From: Desulfobacula sp.
GTDB taxonomy: Bacteria > Desulfobacterota > Desulfobacteria > Desulfobacterales > Desulfobacteraceae
Direction of reading: 5' to 3'
DNA: 15,700 nt
NCBI GenBank assembly: GCA_027858355.1
Contig: JAQICW010000535.1
Span: 1 to 15,700, forward strand
Below are positions 5,979 through 13,528 of this stretch, in pieces. How positions within the stretch are numbered: position 1 is the first letter of the stretch; each line of letters opens with the position of its first letter. Made by a program: the position numbers and the translations under genes. Below the pieces are notes generated by a model. That model ran no database searches. It was given only the letters and a program-made list of their open reading frames with translations, and was not told the origin of the DNA.

Positions 5979-6407
5979 TTATTCCGGTTCAAGACCATTT
6001 CCCAATACACATTTTTTAATAACTGCTTTAAGATATTCAGAATCAGAATCTTTTGCAACAAAAATTGCTGGTTCAGGGATATCGTGTTCAAGATTAATAT
6101 TCAGCATTTTTATATGGTGAAAAAATGCTTTGCGATCAACCCCTGAAAAGAAAATAATGGGTATGGTTTTAAATTCAGGATGCGTTACAAGTTCCTGGTA
6201 GACTAGAGTTCCCCCTTTCTGAGGCATCATGATATCCAGAATAATGGCGGCAGGTTTGATTCGGGTTAAGGAATCAAGCCCCTGCACACCATCTTTTGCC
6301 AATACAGGATCAAACCCCAGTGATTTGACAAGACTCATGAGGTAAAATCTCATTTGAATCTCATCGTCCATGATGAGAATCTTTTGTCTGCATTTTTCCC
6401 GGGACAT
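5979..6407 (-). CDS. Single-domain response regulator with altered C-terminal part
   Basis: 142 residues, one receiver domain. Acidic pair D14/D15 (ILIMDDE) and phosphoacceptor D58 (IILDIMMPQKGG) are intact, and S88 occupies the Thr/Ser position (IIFFSG). The region before strand 5 is longer than usual (about 95-113), and the conserved Lys appears in VAKDSDS (K119), without the usual following Pro. No output domain. It probably relays phosphate or acts by binding a partner, as CheY or DivK do. No Shine-Dalgarno sequence is visible: an A/T run lies directly before the ATG, and the stop of the universal stress protein gene is 11 bp upstream, so expression may depend on coupling. It lies 33 bp before the receiver-PAS-kinase gene. 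Confidence 0.85.
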   Translation of the reverse strand: MSREKCRQKILIMDDEIQMRFYLMSLVKSLGFDPVLAKDGVQGLDSLTRIKPAAIILDIMMPQKGGTLVYQELVTHPEFKTIPIIFFSGVDRKAFFHHIKMLNINLEHDIPEPAIFVAKDSDSEYLKAVIKKCVLGNGLEPE

Positions 6408-6418
6408 TTTTTTTAAAT

Positions 6419-7333
6419 TTACAATCTATCCGGTCTGTTAACACTGGCAACAGGACAGGCTGATCTTAAAACCACTTGTTCAACTGTTGTTCCAAGAAGT
6501 GCTTCGTCAGGATCAATATCCCTTGTATGATGGGCCATGACAATCAGATCACCACTGGTTTCCCTTGCAAATTTTAACAGTTCCACATAGGGAACGCCTT
6601 CCCATATGGAAATCTCATAATTATCAAAATCATTCATTTGAGAAACATACTCTTGTTCAAGTCTTGCTCTTGCGGCCGTTATCTTATCCTCTATTGATTT
6701 TTGTCCGGGTAAAACGCCAGCCTGGGACGTATCAATATCAAGGGCATGGAAAAGATAAAGTTTGCATCCAATAGCTTCTGCCATTTTAAAGGCAAATTTA
6801 AATGCAGACATGGAGGCCTTTGAAAAATCAGTTCCAAAAATAATTTTATTAAAATACCAGAAACAGGTTGCACATGGTCTGCTGATGATAAGGACCGGGC
6901 ACCTGGCTCTTTGGGCTACTTTCTGCATTGTAGTCCCCACGATACCCCTGAATCTTGCCGCCCCGGTTTCATCGGCTCTTGTGTGGGAGCCCATTATGAT
7001 GCAGTCAATTTCCTCTTTCCTGGCAAATCTTAAGATTTCTGTTGAAGGGATCCCTGCAAGAATTTCAAACCTTGGTTCTCCATGCTTCTCAATGAGTGTT
7101 GCATAGGTGTTTTTCATCTCATCCTTGACCCACTCAACATAGTCAGGCCCTACATCATCTTTTTCTCCTGTCAGATAATCAGTTATAGAGAAACTGCTTC
7201 CATGGGAAGGAACGCCAAATACATGATAAAGGATCAATTCCGATTTGTATTTCTCGGCAAGTTCAAAAGCGATTTTAGCAGCCGCATCACAGGCCGGAGA
7301 AGCTGTTGTGGCAAAAAGTATTTTCTTAAACAT
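6419..7333 (-). CDS. Tandem-domain universal stress protein
   Basis: 304 residues made of two UspA domains, about 1-152 and 160-304. Both begin with the family strand (FKKILFATTAS; FNKIIFGTDFS) and end with the closing helix-strand pair (VGTTMQKVAQRARCPVLIIS; LGTTVEQVVLRSACPVASVN). The nucleotide-loop region is recognisable (IIMGSHTR and LIVMAHHTR), but the usual G-x2-G-x9-G-S/T spacing is not fully kept, so ATP binding is uncertain. The linker contains CATC, a CxxC pair. The start at 7333 is preferred because AAGGAGG lies five bases upstream; an in-frame ATG at 7354 lies upstream of that signal and inside the preceding gene. The ribosome-binding site overlaps the preceding gene's stop codon. 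A universal stress protein next to tmc is, as I recall, also found in D. vulgaris (DVU0261). Confidence 0.92.
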   Translation of the reverse strand: MFKKILFATTASPACDAAAKIAFELAEKYKSELILYHVFGVPSHGSSFSITDYLTGEKDDVGPDYVEWVKDEMKNTYATLIEKHGEPRFEILAGIPSTEILRFARKEEIDCIIMGSHTRADETGAARFRGIVGTTMQKVAQRARCPVLIISRPCATCFWYFNKIIFGTDFSKASMSAFKFAFKMAEAIGCKLYLFHALDIDTSQAGVLPGQKSIEDKITAARARLEQEYVSQMNDFDNYEISIWEGVPYVELLKFARETSGDLIVMAHHTRDIDPDEALLGTTVEQVVLRSACPVASVNRPDRL

Positions 7334-7335
7334 GA

Positions 7336-7872
7336 CTACCTCCTTATTGAACATTCTAACGGGTTAAAATTAAAAGAAAGTTCCCAGGCAATGCCTTCCA
7401 CAAGTTCAAAAAGAGTGTAAAAGGTCTCATACTGGAAAGCATCCTCCTTATCCCCAAAAACAACATGTTTTAATTTCCCGAGTTTTAATTTGTGATTCAA
7501 TAAATCTTCCAAATGGAAAAACTTTAAATCGATCATCTTTTTGTTGAATACTCCTTTCAAAGTGGTATAAAAATTCAAGCATGGGCTTCCTGGAAATCCT
7601 TCTATTTCAATCGTTTTATAAAATAGCAATGATTCTAATTCTTTGTTTTTAAATCCTGAACTGCCATTTTTTGAAACAATTTCAACTAGCGGTTCCAATA
7701 TTTCGCTTATGTTTTTCAGATCCGGATACTGGTTGACCATCATAAAAAAGGAACTTAAGGTAAAACTTTCATCAATTTCAATATAGTTTCCTAATATTTT
7801 CAGAACGGAGATGGTGAGTTTTTTACCTTTTTTTTTAATAACACCGTTTTTATGAAGAAAAATTTTTTCCAT
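7336..7872 (-). CDS. Uncharacterised 178-residue protein of the tmc-linked run
   Basis: I do not recognise this family. The 178 residues show no signal peptide, no transmembrane helix and no cofactor motif. The composition is Lys- and Phe/Leu-rich, with an N-terminal basic stretch (VIKKKGKKLTIS), a middle part with alternating strands and helices (IEIDESFTLSSFFM; LEPLVEIV) and a PGSPCLNFY segment with a single Cys near residue 98. The C-terminal part (about 140-178) is Phe-rich and acidic. GAAAGGGG precedes the ATG by ten bases, and 17 bp separate it from the upstream receiver-kinase; the stop TAG overlaps the ribosome-binding site of the universal stress protein gene. A reading frame this closely packed on both sides is almost certainly translated. 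I recall an uncharacterised gene (DVU0262) beside tmcA in D. vulgaris, but whether this is its counterpart cannot be told from here. Confidence 0.8.
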   Translation of the reverse strand: MEKIFLHKNGVIKKKGKKLTISVLKILGNYIEIDESFTLSSFFMMVNQYPDLKNISEILEPLVEIVSKNGSSGFKNKELESLLFYKTIEIEGFPGSPCLNFYTTLKGVFNKKMIDLKFFHLEDLLNHKLKLGKLKHVVFGDKEDAFQYETFYTLFELVEGIAWELSFNFNPLECSIRR

Positions 7873-7889
7873 GCTTAAAAGCCCCTTTC

Positions 7890-9044
7890 TTAGACTTTGC
7901 TCTTTAATGGGATTTTAACAACAAACAGGGAGCCCTTTCCTTCTTCAGTCTTAAAGCTTATTTCCCCATCATGCTCTTCTATTATTTTTTTGGTCGTCAT
8001 TAAACCAAAACCGGTTCCGTTCATCCCCTTGGTGGTAATAAAGTCTTTTAAAATAGATTTTTTTACGGTGTCGTTAATGCCGCAGCCATTGTCCTGGATC
8101 TTGTACACAATATTGTTATTCTCTCTTTCAACAATAATATTTACGGTTTGGGTCTGATTGGGATTCGCAATTTTATTAAAAGAATCAAATGCATTGACTA
8201 CAAGATTTAAAATGCAATTGTGTATCGCATCACAGTCCATGAAAACCAGTCTTTTTTCCATACAGGGCGTAAGTTTAAAAACGAAATTTTCTTCTTTTGC
8301 CCTGTGGTTCATCAGCTGCATCACCTCTCTTGCAGGTTTATTGGGATTTTCCAGTTTGAAATCCAGTTTTGTTGTTTTGGCATAGTTTAAAAGATCCAGA
8401 GAGAGTTTGGTAATTTTATTTATATTCCCTTTCATCATTTCCCAGCCCTGTTTTAAATATTCACGGTTTTCAAGCTCGATTCCCTGTTCCAGAACAAAAG
8501 AACTTCCCTTAAGACCTCCTGCAATATTTTTAATGGCATGGGACATGCCGGCAATTGTCTGGCCGATTGTCACCAGTTTTTCAGATTCATTTATTTTTTT
8601 GTCTTTTTCCTTTACAAGACTTTCCAGATCATCCATATAGCTGTTTATATTCTGGGTTATGGAGATACGCTCCTGTGCTTTTTTTATTGCTGATTCAAGG
8701 TCCCCGATATCAATGGGTTTGGTTATAAAATCGGCTGCTTCATGTTGAAGGCTTTTAACTACCAGATTCATGTCGCCATGACCGGTTATCATAATAACCT
8801 CTGTCTCAGGATTCAGGTTTTTAATTCTCTTTAGAACCTCAATACCATCAATACCAGGCATTTTAATGTCTGTTATGACAATACAAGGATTTTTTTCTAT
8901 AAAGATTTTAAGCCCTGTCTCACCGTCAGAAGCAAGGCATACATCATATCCGGATGATTCAAGGGTAATTTTCAAAACTTTGCGAATCCCCGCTTCATCG
9001 TCGACAAGAAGTATTTTATTGTTTTCCATGGCCTTGATGTTCAT
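7890..9044 (-). CDS. Receiver-histidine kinase, cytoplasmic, no PAS
   Basis: 384 residues: receiver at about 8-125 with D15/D16, phosphoacceptor D59 (ITDIKMPGIDG), T87 and K109; a coiled coil at about 125-155; dimerisation helix with AGMSHAIKN, candidate phospho-His H169; ATPase domain with NLVVNAFDS (N-box), DNGCG (G1) and GMNGTGFGL (G2). The receiver shares the MITGHGD and TKPID segments with the protein at 4479-5945, and both H-boxes have the form SHxxKxxxxGLxGxS/Y. No membrane or DNA-binding part is present. It could take phosphate from the membrane kinase encoded immediately upstream and pass it on. The ATG at 9044 directly follows the kinase stop TAA with no gap and has GGGAG six bases upstream; a second in-frame ATG (9029) has poorer spacing. 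Confidence 0.9.
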   Translation of the reverse strand: MNIKAMENNKILLVDDEAGIRKVLKITLESSGYDVCLASDGETGLKIFIEKNPCIVITDIKMPGIDGIEVLKRIKNLNPETEVIMITGHGDMNLVVKSLQHEAADFITKPIDIGDLESAIKKAQERISITQNINSYMDDLESLVKEKDKKINESEKLVTIGQTIAGMSHAIKNIAGGLKGSSFVLEQGIELENREYLKQGWEMMKGNINKITKLSLDLLNYAKTTKLDFKLENPNKPAREVMQLMNHRAKEENFVFKLTPCMEKRLVFMDCDAIHNCILNLVVNAFDSFNKIANPNQTQTVNIIVERENNNIVYKIQDNGCGINDTVKKSILKDFITTKGMNGTGFGLMTTKKIIEEHDGEISFKTEEGKGSLFVVKIPLKSKV

Positions 9045-11342
9045 TTAATACTCCCTCAGGTTTTTGTGAAAACTAATGGTAAACGTAACACCACCTTCCG
9101 GATTATTCGTGACACTGATATCGGCACCAGACTCCTTTAGGATTCCATAACTTATGGATAATCCCAGTCCGGTTCCCTTTCCCACTTTTTTTGTCGTGAA
9201 AAAGGGTTCAAAAATTTTATTCATATCTGCTTTTGAAATTCCCGTTCCAGTGTCTGATATTCTAACAATAACAACACCCTTGCTGAATGAAGTTTCAATG
9301 GTGATCCGTTTTGTTTTACCATTTTGATCTCCATCGTTTTCAAACCTGGCCTCTATGGAATCTCTGGCATTAATGAGAAGATTGATGAAAACCTGCTCCA
9401 GTCGAGCCGGATCAGCTATTATTTCGGGAAGGTTTTCATCAAGTTCCCATTTAACCTCAATCTCTCGCAATTTTAATTGCTGGCTGAAAATATCAAAAGC
9501 CCTTTTAATGGTTTCATTTATATTGACAGCTTCCTTTGAAAGCGTTGATTTACGACCAAACAAACGCATGTGGTTGGTAATCTTTGAGGCTCTGTCCACA
9601 TGGATTTCAATTTCCTGAGAGAGTGTGTTTAAAATATCTTGATCAATTTTTTCATTTCTGCTTATTTTCCGGGACATGAAACTTGAAGCCGTTTTAATGA
9701 CAGATAATGGCTGGTTAAGTTCATGTGCCACTCCTGTTGCCATTTCTCCCAAAGTCGCCATTTTACCGGCCTGAATTAACTGGTGCTCTGTTTCAACGGA
9801 TAGGGTTATATCAACCACTGTAACAAGCAGTACTTTTTGTTCTGTAAACTCAGCAGGGCTGACCCAGATATTTACATAGATACTCTCCAGGTTCTTCTTA
9901 TTGTTTATTAATCGTTCATGAAAAGGATTATCAAAATTTTGCTTAAATTTTTCAAATTCCTCTGGTTCTGGGAAAAGAAGAGAAAAAGGCTTGTTTTTCA
10001 ACTCATCCTTTTTAAAGCCATACACTTTCAGGGCACTGTTATTGCAGTTCATGATCGTATAGGTATCAATATCCAAAATAAACACGGGATTGGGAATACT
10101 CTCAAAAATTGCCTGGTATTTTCGTTCCGACTCTTTGACATTCTTTTCTAGTTTTTTTCTTCGGGAAATATCAATGGTCATTTCCATGGCAGCGATGATA
10201 TTGCCCTGGTCATCCTTTAACGGTGCTGTTTTCACAAACCAGTGGGCAATCGTTCCGTCCTTGTTTATTCCTGACTCTTCACTGAAATGGGATTGACCGT
10301 CAATAAATGTTCTTTCAACGGGGCAGTCATTACATTTGTTGATCAAGTTTTTATAGGCAACGAAACAGCGGTCACCATATTCAGGATTAAATTTTTTTGA
10401 AAATTCCTTATTAAACTCAATCAGTTCGTAGTCTCTGTTTTGAACTGTAATGGTACAGGGAACCTGATCAAAGAGATTCTGGTATCTGATTTTTTGCCGA
10501 TTAAGTTCATCCTGTTTGTTTTTTATTTTTTCCCCCATAACCAGAATGGCGAGAGATAACTTTCCGATTTCATCTTTCTGGATCACATTTTTTATATTGT
10601 TTTGATAACTTCCTTTTCCGATACGATCTGTTTCTTTTATTAAGTTTTTGATGGGATTGGTTACCAGGCGGAAAATACTAAAGCCAAGAGTTATTGCCAG
10701 GATTATAAAAAGATAAATGGCTGTCCAGACTGACATTTTTTTTGAAAAACTGATTTCAGCCTTTACATCTTTTAAAGAAACAACAACATCAAGGGTGCCA
10801 AGTTTTTTTATTTCCCTGGGATGATAATGACATTGGGCAGTTGAACAGGAGGGATCATTTAATATGGGGTTCATAATACCCAGCAAAAGTTCATCCTGAT
10901 CTGATTTAAATATTCTAACCCTGTCGCGGATATCGTTTCTAATTACCGGAGTATCTGTTGCATGACAGGTTTTACAGGCCACATCTGTTTTTTCAACCAT
11001 AGAACCAAGGTCCATGGCAGTATTTGAAAATTTAATCTGCCCCTGACAATTGAAAATTCGTATAGATTCAATTTCATTGTACTCTGACATGCTTTTTAAA
11101 ATTTCCTGCATATCCTTGTTGGGATTATGCAACATTGCAAACCAGGTAAAATTCAAAACAGTGTTACAAAATTTATCAACCTCAGATATTTTTTTATTAA
11201 TCAAGGTTTTTTCCTGGAATATAGTGGTAAAGTAGGACCAGATAAAAATGCTTGCAAAAAGCACGATCCCTACCGCAATCATAAGCTTTAATGCAAGAGT
11301 CTCTATTTTTATGAAGGATTTAAACATTACACCTGATCCCAT
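9045..11342 (-). CDS. Membrane histidine kinase with haem-c-type periplasmic domain, HAMP and two PAS domains
   Basis: 765 residues. TM1 about 17-39; periplasmic domain about 40-205; TM2 about 206-226; HAMP about 221-275; PAS1 about 283-395; PAS2 about 405-517; dimerisation helix with GVAHELNQPL (phospho-His H540); ATPase domain with N658, DTGTG (697-701), FEPFFTTK (711-718) and GKGTGLGLS (721-729). The periplasmic part has a canonical haem c site CKTCH (C123/C126/H127) and a CX4CH site (C166/C171/H172), the spaced variant known in cytochromes c3. It is likely a sensor holding one or two covalent haems, suited to reading periplasmic redox state near TmcA. PAS1 has C326-x10-C337-x2-C340-P-V, matching the PAS of the protein at 4479-5945. 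The start is either 11342 (AAGGA close upstream) or the ATG at 11327. Haem attachment is inferred from motif and location. Confidence 0.9.
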   Translation of the reverse strand: MGSGVMFKSFIKIETLALKLMIAVGIVLFASIFIWSYFTTIFQEKTLINKKISEVDKFCNTVLNFTWFAMLHNPNKDMQEILKSMSEYNEIESIRIFNCQGQIKFSNTAMDLGSMVEKTDVACKTCHATDTPVIRNDIRDRVRIFKSDQDELLLGIMNPILNDPSCSTAQCHYHPREIKKLGTLDVVVSLKDVKAEISFSKKMSVWTAIYLFIILAITLGFSIFRLVTNPIKNLIKETDRIGKGSYQNNIKNVIQKDEIGKLSLAILVMGEKIKNKQDELNRQKIRYQNLFDQVPCTITVQNRDYELIEFNKEFSKKFNPEYGDRCFVAYKNLINKCNDCPVERTFIDGQSHFSEESGINKDGTIAHWFVKTAPLKDDQGNIIAAMEMTIDISRRKKLEKNVKESERKYQAIFESIPNPVFILDIDTYTIMNCNNSALKVYGFKKDELKNKPFSLLFPEPEEFEKFKQNFDNPFHERLINNKKNLESIYVNIWVSPAEFTEQKVLLVTVVDITLSVETEHQLIQAGKMATLGEMATGVAHELNQPLSVIKTASSFMSRKISRNEKIDQDILNTLSQEIEIHVDRASKITNHMRLFGRKSTLSKEAVNINETIKRAFDIFSQQLKLREIEVKWELDENLPEIIADPARLEQVFINLLINARDSIEARFENDGDQNGKTKRITIETSFSKGVVIVRISDTGTGISKADMNKIFEPFFTTKKVGKGTGLGLSISYGILKESGADISVTNNPEGGVTFTISFHKNLREY

Positions 11343-11354
11343 TTTTCCTTTTTG

Positions 11355-11705
11355 TTAATTTAATAGTTCCGCAACCTTGGTTAAAACCGCTTTAGGATCA
11401 AAAGGTTTCCCAAAGGAAGCCGCAGCTTTTGGAATTGAATATTTCATTCCTGTAAGGCCGCTGATTACGATAACCGGTATATCAAACCCTTTTATTTTAC
11501 TGATTTTTCTAAAAAATCTGGGTCCCCATTCTTCAGGCATTTCAAGATCCAGAGTGATAAGATCAGGATTTTCATTTTTATAAATATCAAAAGCATCTTT
11601 GCCATCCTTTGCAATACAGGTTTCATACCCATTATCTTTAAAAAGGGTGTCAAGATATTTGGTAATAGATGGATCATCATCTACAATCATAATTTTTTTT
11701 GTCAT
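11355..11705 (-). CDS. Single-domain response regulator downstream of tmcA
   Basis: 116 residues, a complete stand-alone receiver: acidic cluster D9-D11 (IMIVDDDPS), phosphoacceptor D53 (ITLDLEMP), S82 (VIVISG) and K100 followed by Pro (GKPFDP). The loop after the phosphoacceptor reads EEWGPRFF, an unusual, bulky replacement for the common small-residue PxMDG pattern. The start at 11705 is chosen because a GAGG sequence lies five bases upstream and overlaps the tmcA stop codon; a longer reading frame from 11765 would lie inside tmcA. Twelve bases separate it from the membrane kinase gene that follows, which makes that kinase the most obvious partner. No output domain, so it presumably acts through a protein partner or a phosphorelay. 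Confidence 0.9.
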   Translation of the reverse strand: MTKKIMIVDDDPSITKYLDTLFKDNGYETCIAKDGKDAFDIYKNENPDLITLDLEMPEEWGPRFFRKISKIKGFDIPVIVISGLTGMKYSIPKAAASFGKPFDPKAVLTKVAELLN

Positions 11706-11712
11706 AATAACC

Positions 11713-12102
11713 TCACTTTTTGATATGGCATTCACCACATAAAACCGGTCCTTTGTTAGATTCAAAATGACACTCTTTACACCGGTTATGAAATGCCATT
11801 CTTAAGGGAATGGCGTTTTCAGGTGTTGGTTTTAACGAGTGGCACTCAGAACACAAATAGTCCTCAGAGGACTCATCCTTAATCAATTTTTTGTTTTCAT
11901 ACACATGATGGCAGATGGAACAGTCATCTTCCAACATTGCTTTTTCATTATGATCATCATGATCAAATACTGCTGCAGATCTTTGGGGATGATCAAAAAC
12001 TATATTGTCAACCGTTGGAATGTCTTCCCCGGAGTAGGCATAAAATGCTGTTATAATAAGGATGACGGCTGATATAAATATTAATCGTTTTAGTTTCATC
12101 AT
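11713..12102 (-). CDS. tmcA: Periplasmic tetrahaem cytochrome c3 of the Tmc complex (TmcA)
   Basis: 129 residues with a signal peptide (basic MMKLKRL, hydrophobic core to about residue 22, likely cleavage near AYS-GE), then four CXXCH haem sites: C61-H65, C84-H88, C108-H112 and C122-H126. Likely distal ligands include H38, H48, H51, H66 and H105. The mature part is rich in Asp and Glu, fitting the acidic type II cytochrome c3. Family knowledge: TmcA takes electrons from the type I cytochrome c3 pool fed by periplasmic hydrogenase or formate dehydrogenase and hands them to the membrane partner TmcBCD. It lies 47 bp after tmcB on the minus strand, preceded by a 16-bp tandem repeat and GGAAAGG. 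The start may be either of two adjacent ATGs (12102 or 12099). Confidence 0.93.
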   Translation of the reverse strand: MMKLKRLIFISAVILIITAFYAYSGEDIPTVDNIVFDHPQRSAAVFDHDDHNEKAMLEDDCSICHHVYENKKLIKDESSEDYLCSECHSLKPTPENAIPLRMAFHNRCKECHFESNKGPVLCGECHIKK

Positions 12103-12116
12103 AATCGCCTTTCCAT

Positions 12117-12180
12117 GTTAACTGTCTTTTGGGTTAACTGTCTTTCTGGTTAATTGTCTTTCTGGTAAATTGTCTTTTCC
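12117..12180. repeat. Four-copy 16-bp tandem repeat across the tmcB stop codon and tmcA leader
   Basis: Units lie at 12117-12132, 12133-12148, 12149-12164 and 12165-12180. On the coding (minus) strand the two central units read CAGAAAGACAATTAAC and CAGAAAGACAGTTAAC; the outer ones differ at two to four bases. The first-transcribed unit and part of the second encode the last residues of TmcB; the stop codon lies in the second. The rest form the untranslated leader of tmcA, ending just before its ribosome-binding site. A period of 16 shifts frame, so extra copies cannot lengthen TmcB by in-frame repeats. Confidence 0.85.
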
Positions 12181-13508
12181 ATGACTTCAAAAATTATGTC
12201 CCCGAAAAATTTAATCTCCATTTTCAGGCCATAATGATGAACAATATCTTCAAGTCCTGAGTGGCAGTTATGACAGGGTGCAATCAAAACCTGGGCCCCT
12301 GTTCTTTCAAGTTGTTCTTTCTTTTCTCTGTTATTGACCATTCTGGACCCTTTCCAGGGAGGACCGCAGTTAATAACGCCGCCACCAGCCCCACAACAAT
12401 AATTATGTTCCCTGTTAGGTGTCATTTCAACGAATGATTCGCACAATATGTTTACTATTTCCCTGGCTTTATTGTGCAGTCCTCTCCCGCGGGAGATATT
12501 GCAGGGGTCATGCAGGGTGACGGTTTTTTTATATTTTTCCTTTACCTTGATCCGGCCTGAAGTTAAAAGATCATGATAAAAATCAATGGCATGGACCAGA
12601 TCCACCGGCGGCATGGTCCATCCAACCCACCTGTTTCCCACGTCATACACTGATCTGAACGCATGGCCGCATTCTCCCATGACAATTTTTTTGACATGTA
12701 ACTTTGTCGCTGTTTCATAATGCACCCGGGCAATTCTGCCGGATATTTCAAAATCACCAGTAAACATCGCCATATTGCTGTTATCCCAGCCCGGTGCTGA
12801 CGGCATGGTCCAATTCATGCCTGCTGCATGCATAATCACGGCTGTCTGGTAAATAAGCCCGGCCTGGAATTTGGGTTCCGGAGCAATCACCGAATACATG
12901 ATGTCGGCACCATCCTTGTCCAGGGGAATTCGTAAATCTGCAAATTCTTCTCTTGCGTCTTCCTCCTGCCATTGAAGGGTGTCGATCCACTCATCTTCTT
13001 TCACCCACATCTGATTCATGGTAGCAGAATGAGAATTGACCGTATCCTGGATATAAAGTGGCGTAATCTCAAGTTTGTGGCAAATCCGTCGCACCAGGGT
13101 CATCATATATGCGATATCAATACCAAAAGGGCAATACATGGAACACTTTTTACAAACATTGCATTCCGTATGGGCAATTCTCACCGCATCCTTTAATAAT
13201 TGTTTTGAGACCTTTCCTTTTTTGTTAATCATTTCCAGAATGGTCTGTTTGACTTTTCCCGCAGGGGAAAATCTGGGATCGCGGTCATTGGAAAGGAATA
13301 TGCTGCAGGCATCTGCACACAGACCACAGCGCATGCAGGTCTCCACATAAACCTTAAAGCGTGCTCCTGTTTCCTTTGTTAATACCTGATTGATGACGGT
13401 GGATATTTTTTCAGGCGTAAGCCTTGCCAATCCCTTTTCCACACCTTCATCAATGACATCTATTTTATTTACTTCAAGTTTTTCATTTGTTGTTAATGTT
13501 TCCTGCAT
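12150..13508 (-). CDS. tmcB: HdrD-like iron-sulfur subunit of the Tmc complex (TmcB)
   Basis: 452 residues, cytoplasmic, no signal peptide. Two [4Fe-4S] ferredoxin-type sites lie near the N-terminus: C58/61/64/68 (CMRCGLCADAC) and C116/119/122/126 (CNVCKKCSMYCP). The C-terminal part has one full CCG domain: C336 (HDPC), C371-C372-G, and C412xxC415 (PCHNC), the pattern that in HdrB/HdrD binds a special [4Fe-4S] cluster. An earlier domain retains only GECGHAF (Cys 280), a degenerate copy, as is usual. Family knowledge: TmcB is the cytoplasmic electron acceptor/donor side of Tmc, related to HmcF and DsrK. AAGGAG lies seven bases before the ATG, and tmcC ends 20 bp upstream. The redox partner in the cytoplasm is not known from sequence. 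Confidence 0.93.
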   Translation of the reverse strand: MQETLTTNEKLEVNKIDVIDEGVEKGLARLTPEKISTVINQVLTKETGARFKVYVETCMRCGLCADACSIFLSNDRDPRFSPAGKVKQTILEMINKKGKVSKQLLKDAVRIAHTECNVCKKCSMYCPFGIDIAYMMTLVRRICHKLEITPLYIQDTVNSHSATMNQMWVKEDEWIDTLQWQEEDAREEFADLRIPLDKDGADIMYSVIAPEPKFQAGLIYQTAVIMHAAGMNWTMPSAPGWDNSNMAMFTGDFEISGRIARVHYETATKLHVKKIVMGECGHAFRSVYDVGNRWVGWTMPPVDLVHAIDFYHDLLTSGRIKVKEKYKKTVTLHDPCNISRGRGLHNKAREIVNILCESFVEMTPNREHNYCCGAGGGVINCGPPWKGSRMVNNREKKEQLERTGAQVLIAPCHNCHSGLEDIVHHYGLKMEIKFFGDIIFEVMEKTIYQKDN

Positions 13509-13528
13509 GAATATCTCCTTAATATTTA

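Noticed and set aside
12099..12116. Five-codon mini reading frame just before tmcA whose stop overlaps the tmcA start
   Set aside because: No ribosome-binding site precedes its ATG, and its bases are those of the tmcA Shine-Dalgarno region; a chance ATG is the simpler explanation.
12117..12180. Possible CRISPR-like array
   Set aside because: The units are directly contiguous 16-bp copies without spacers, so this is a simple tandem repeat.
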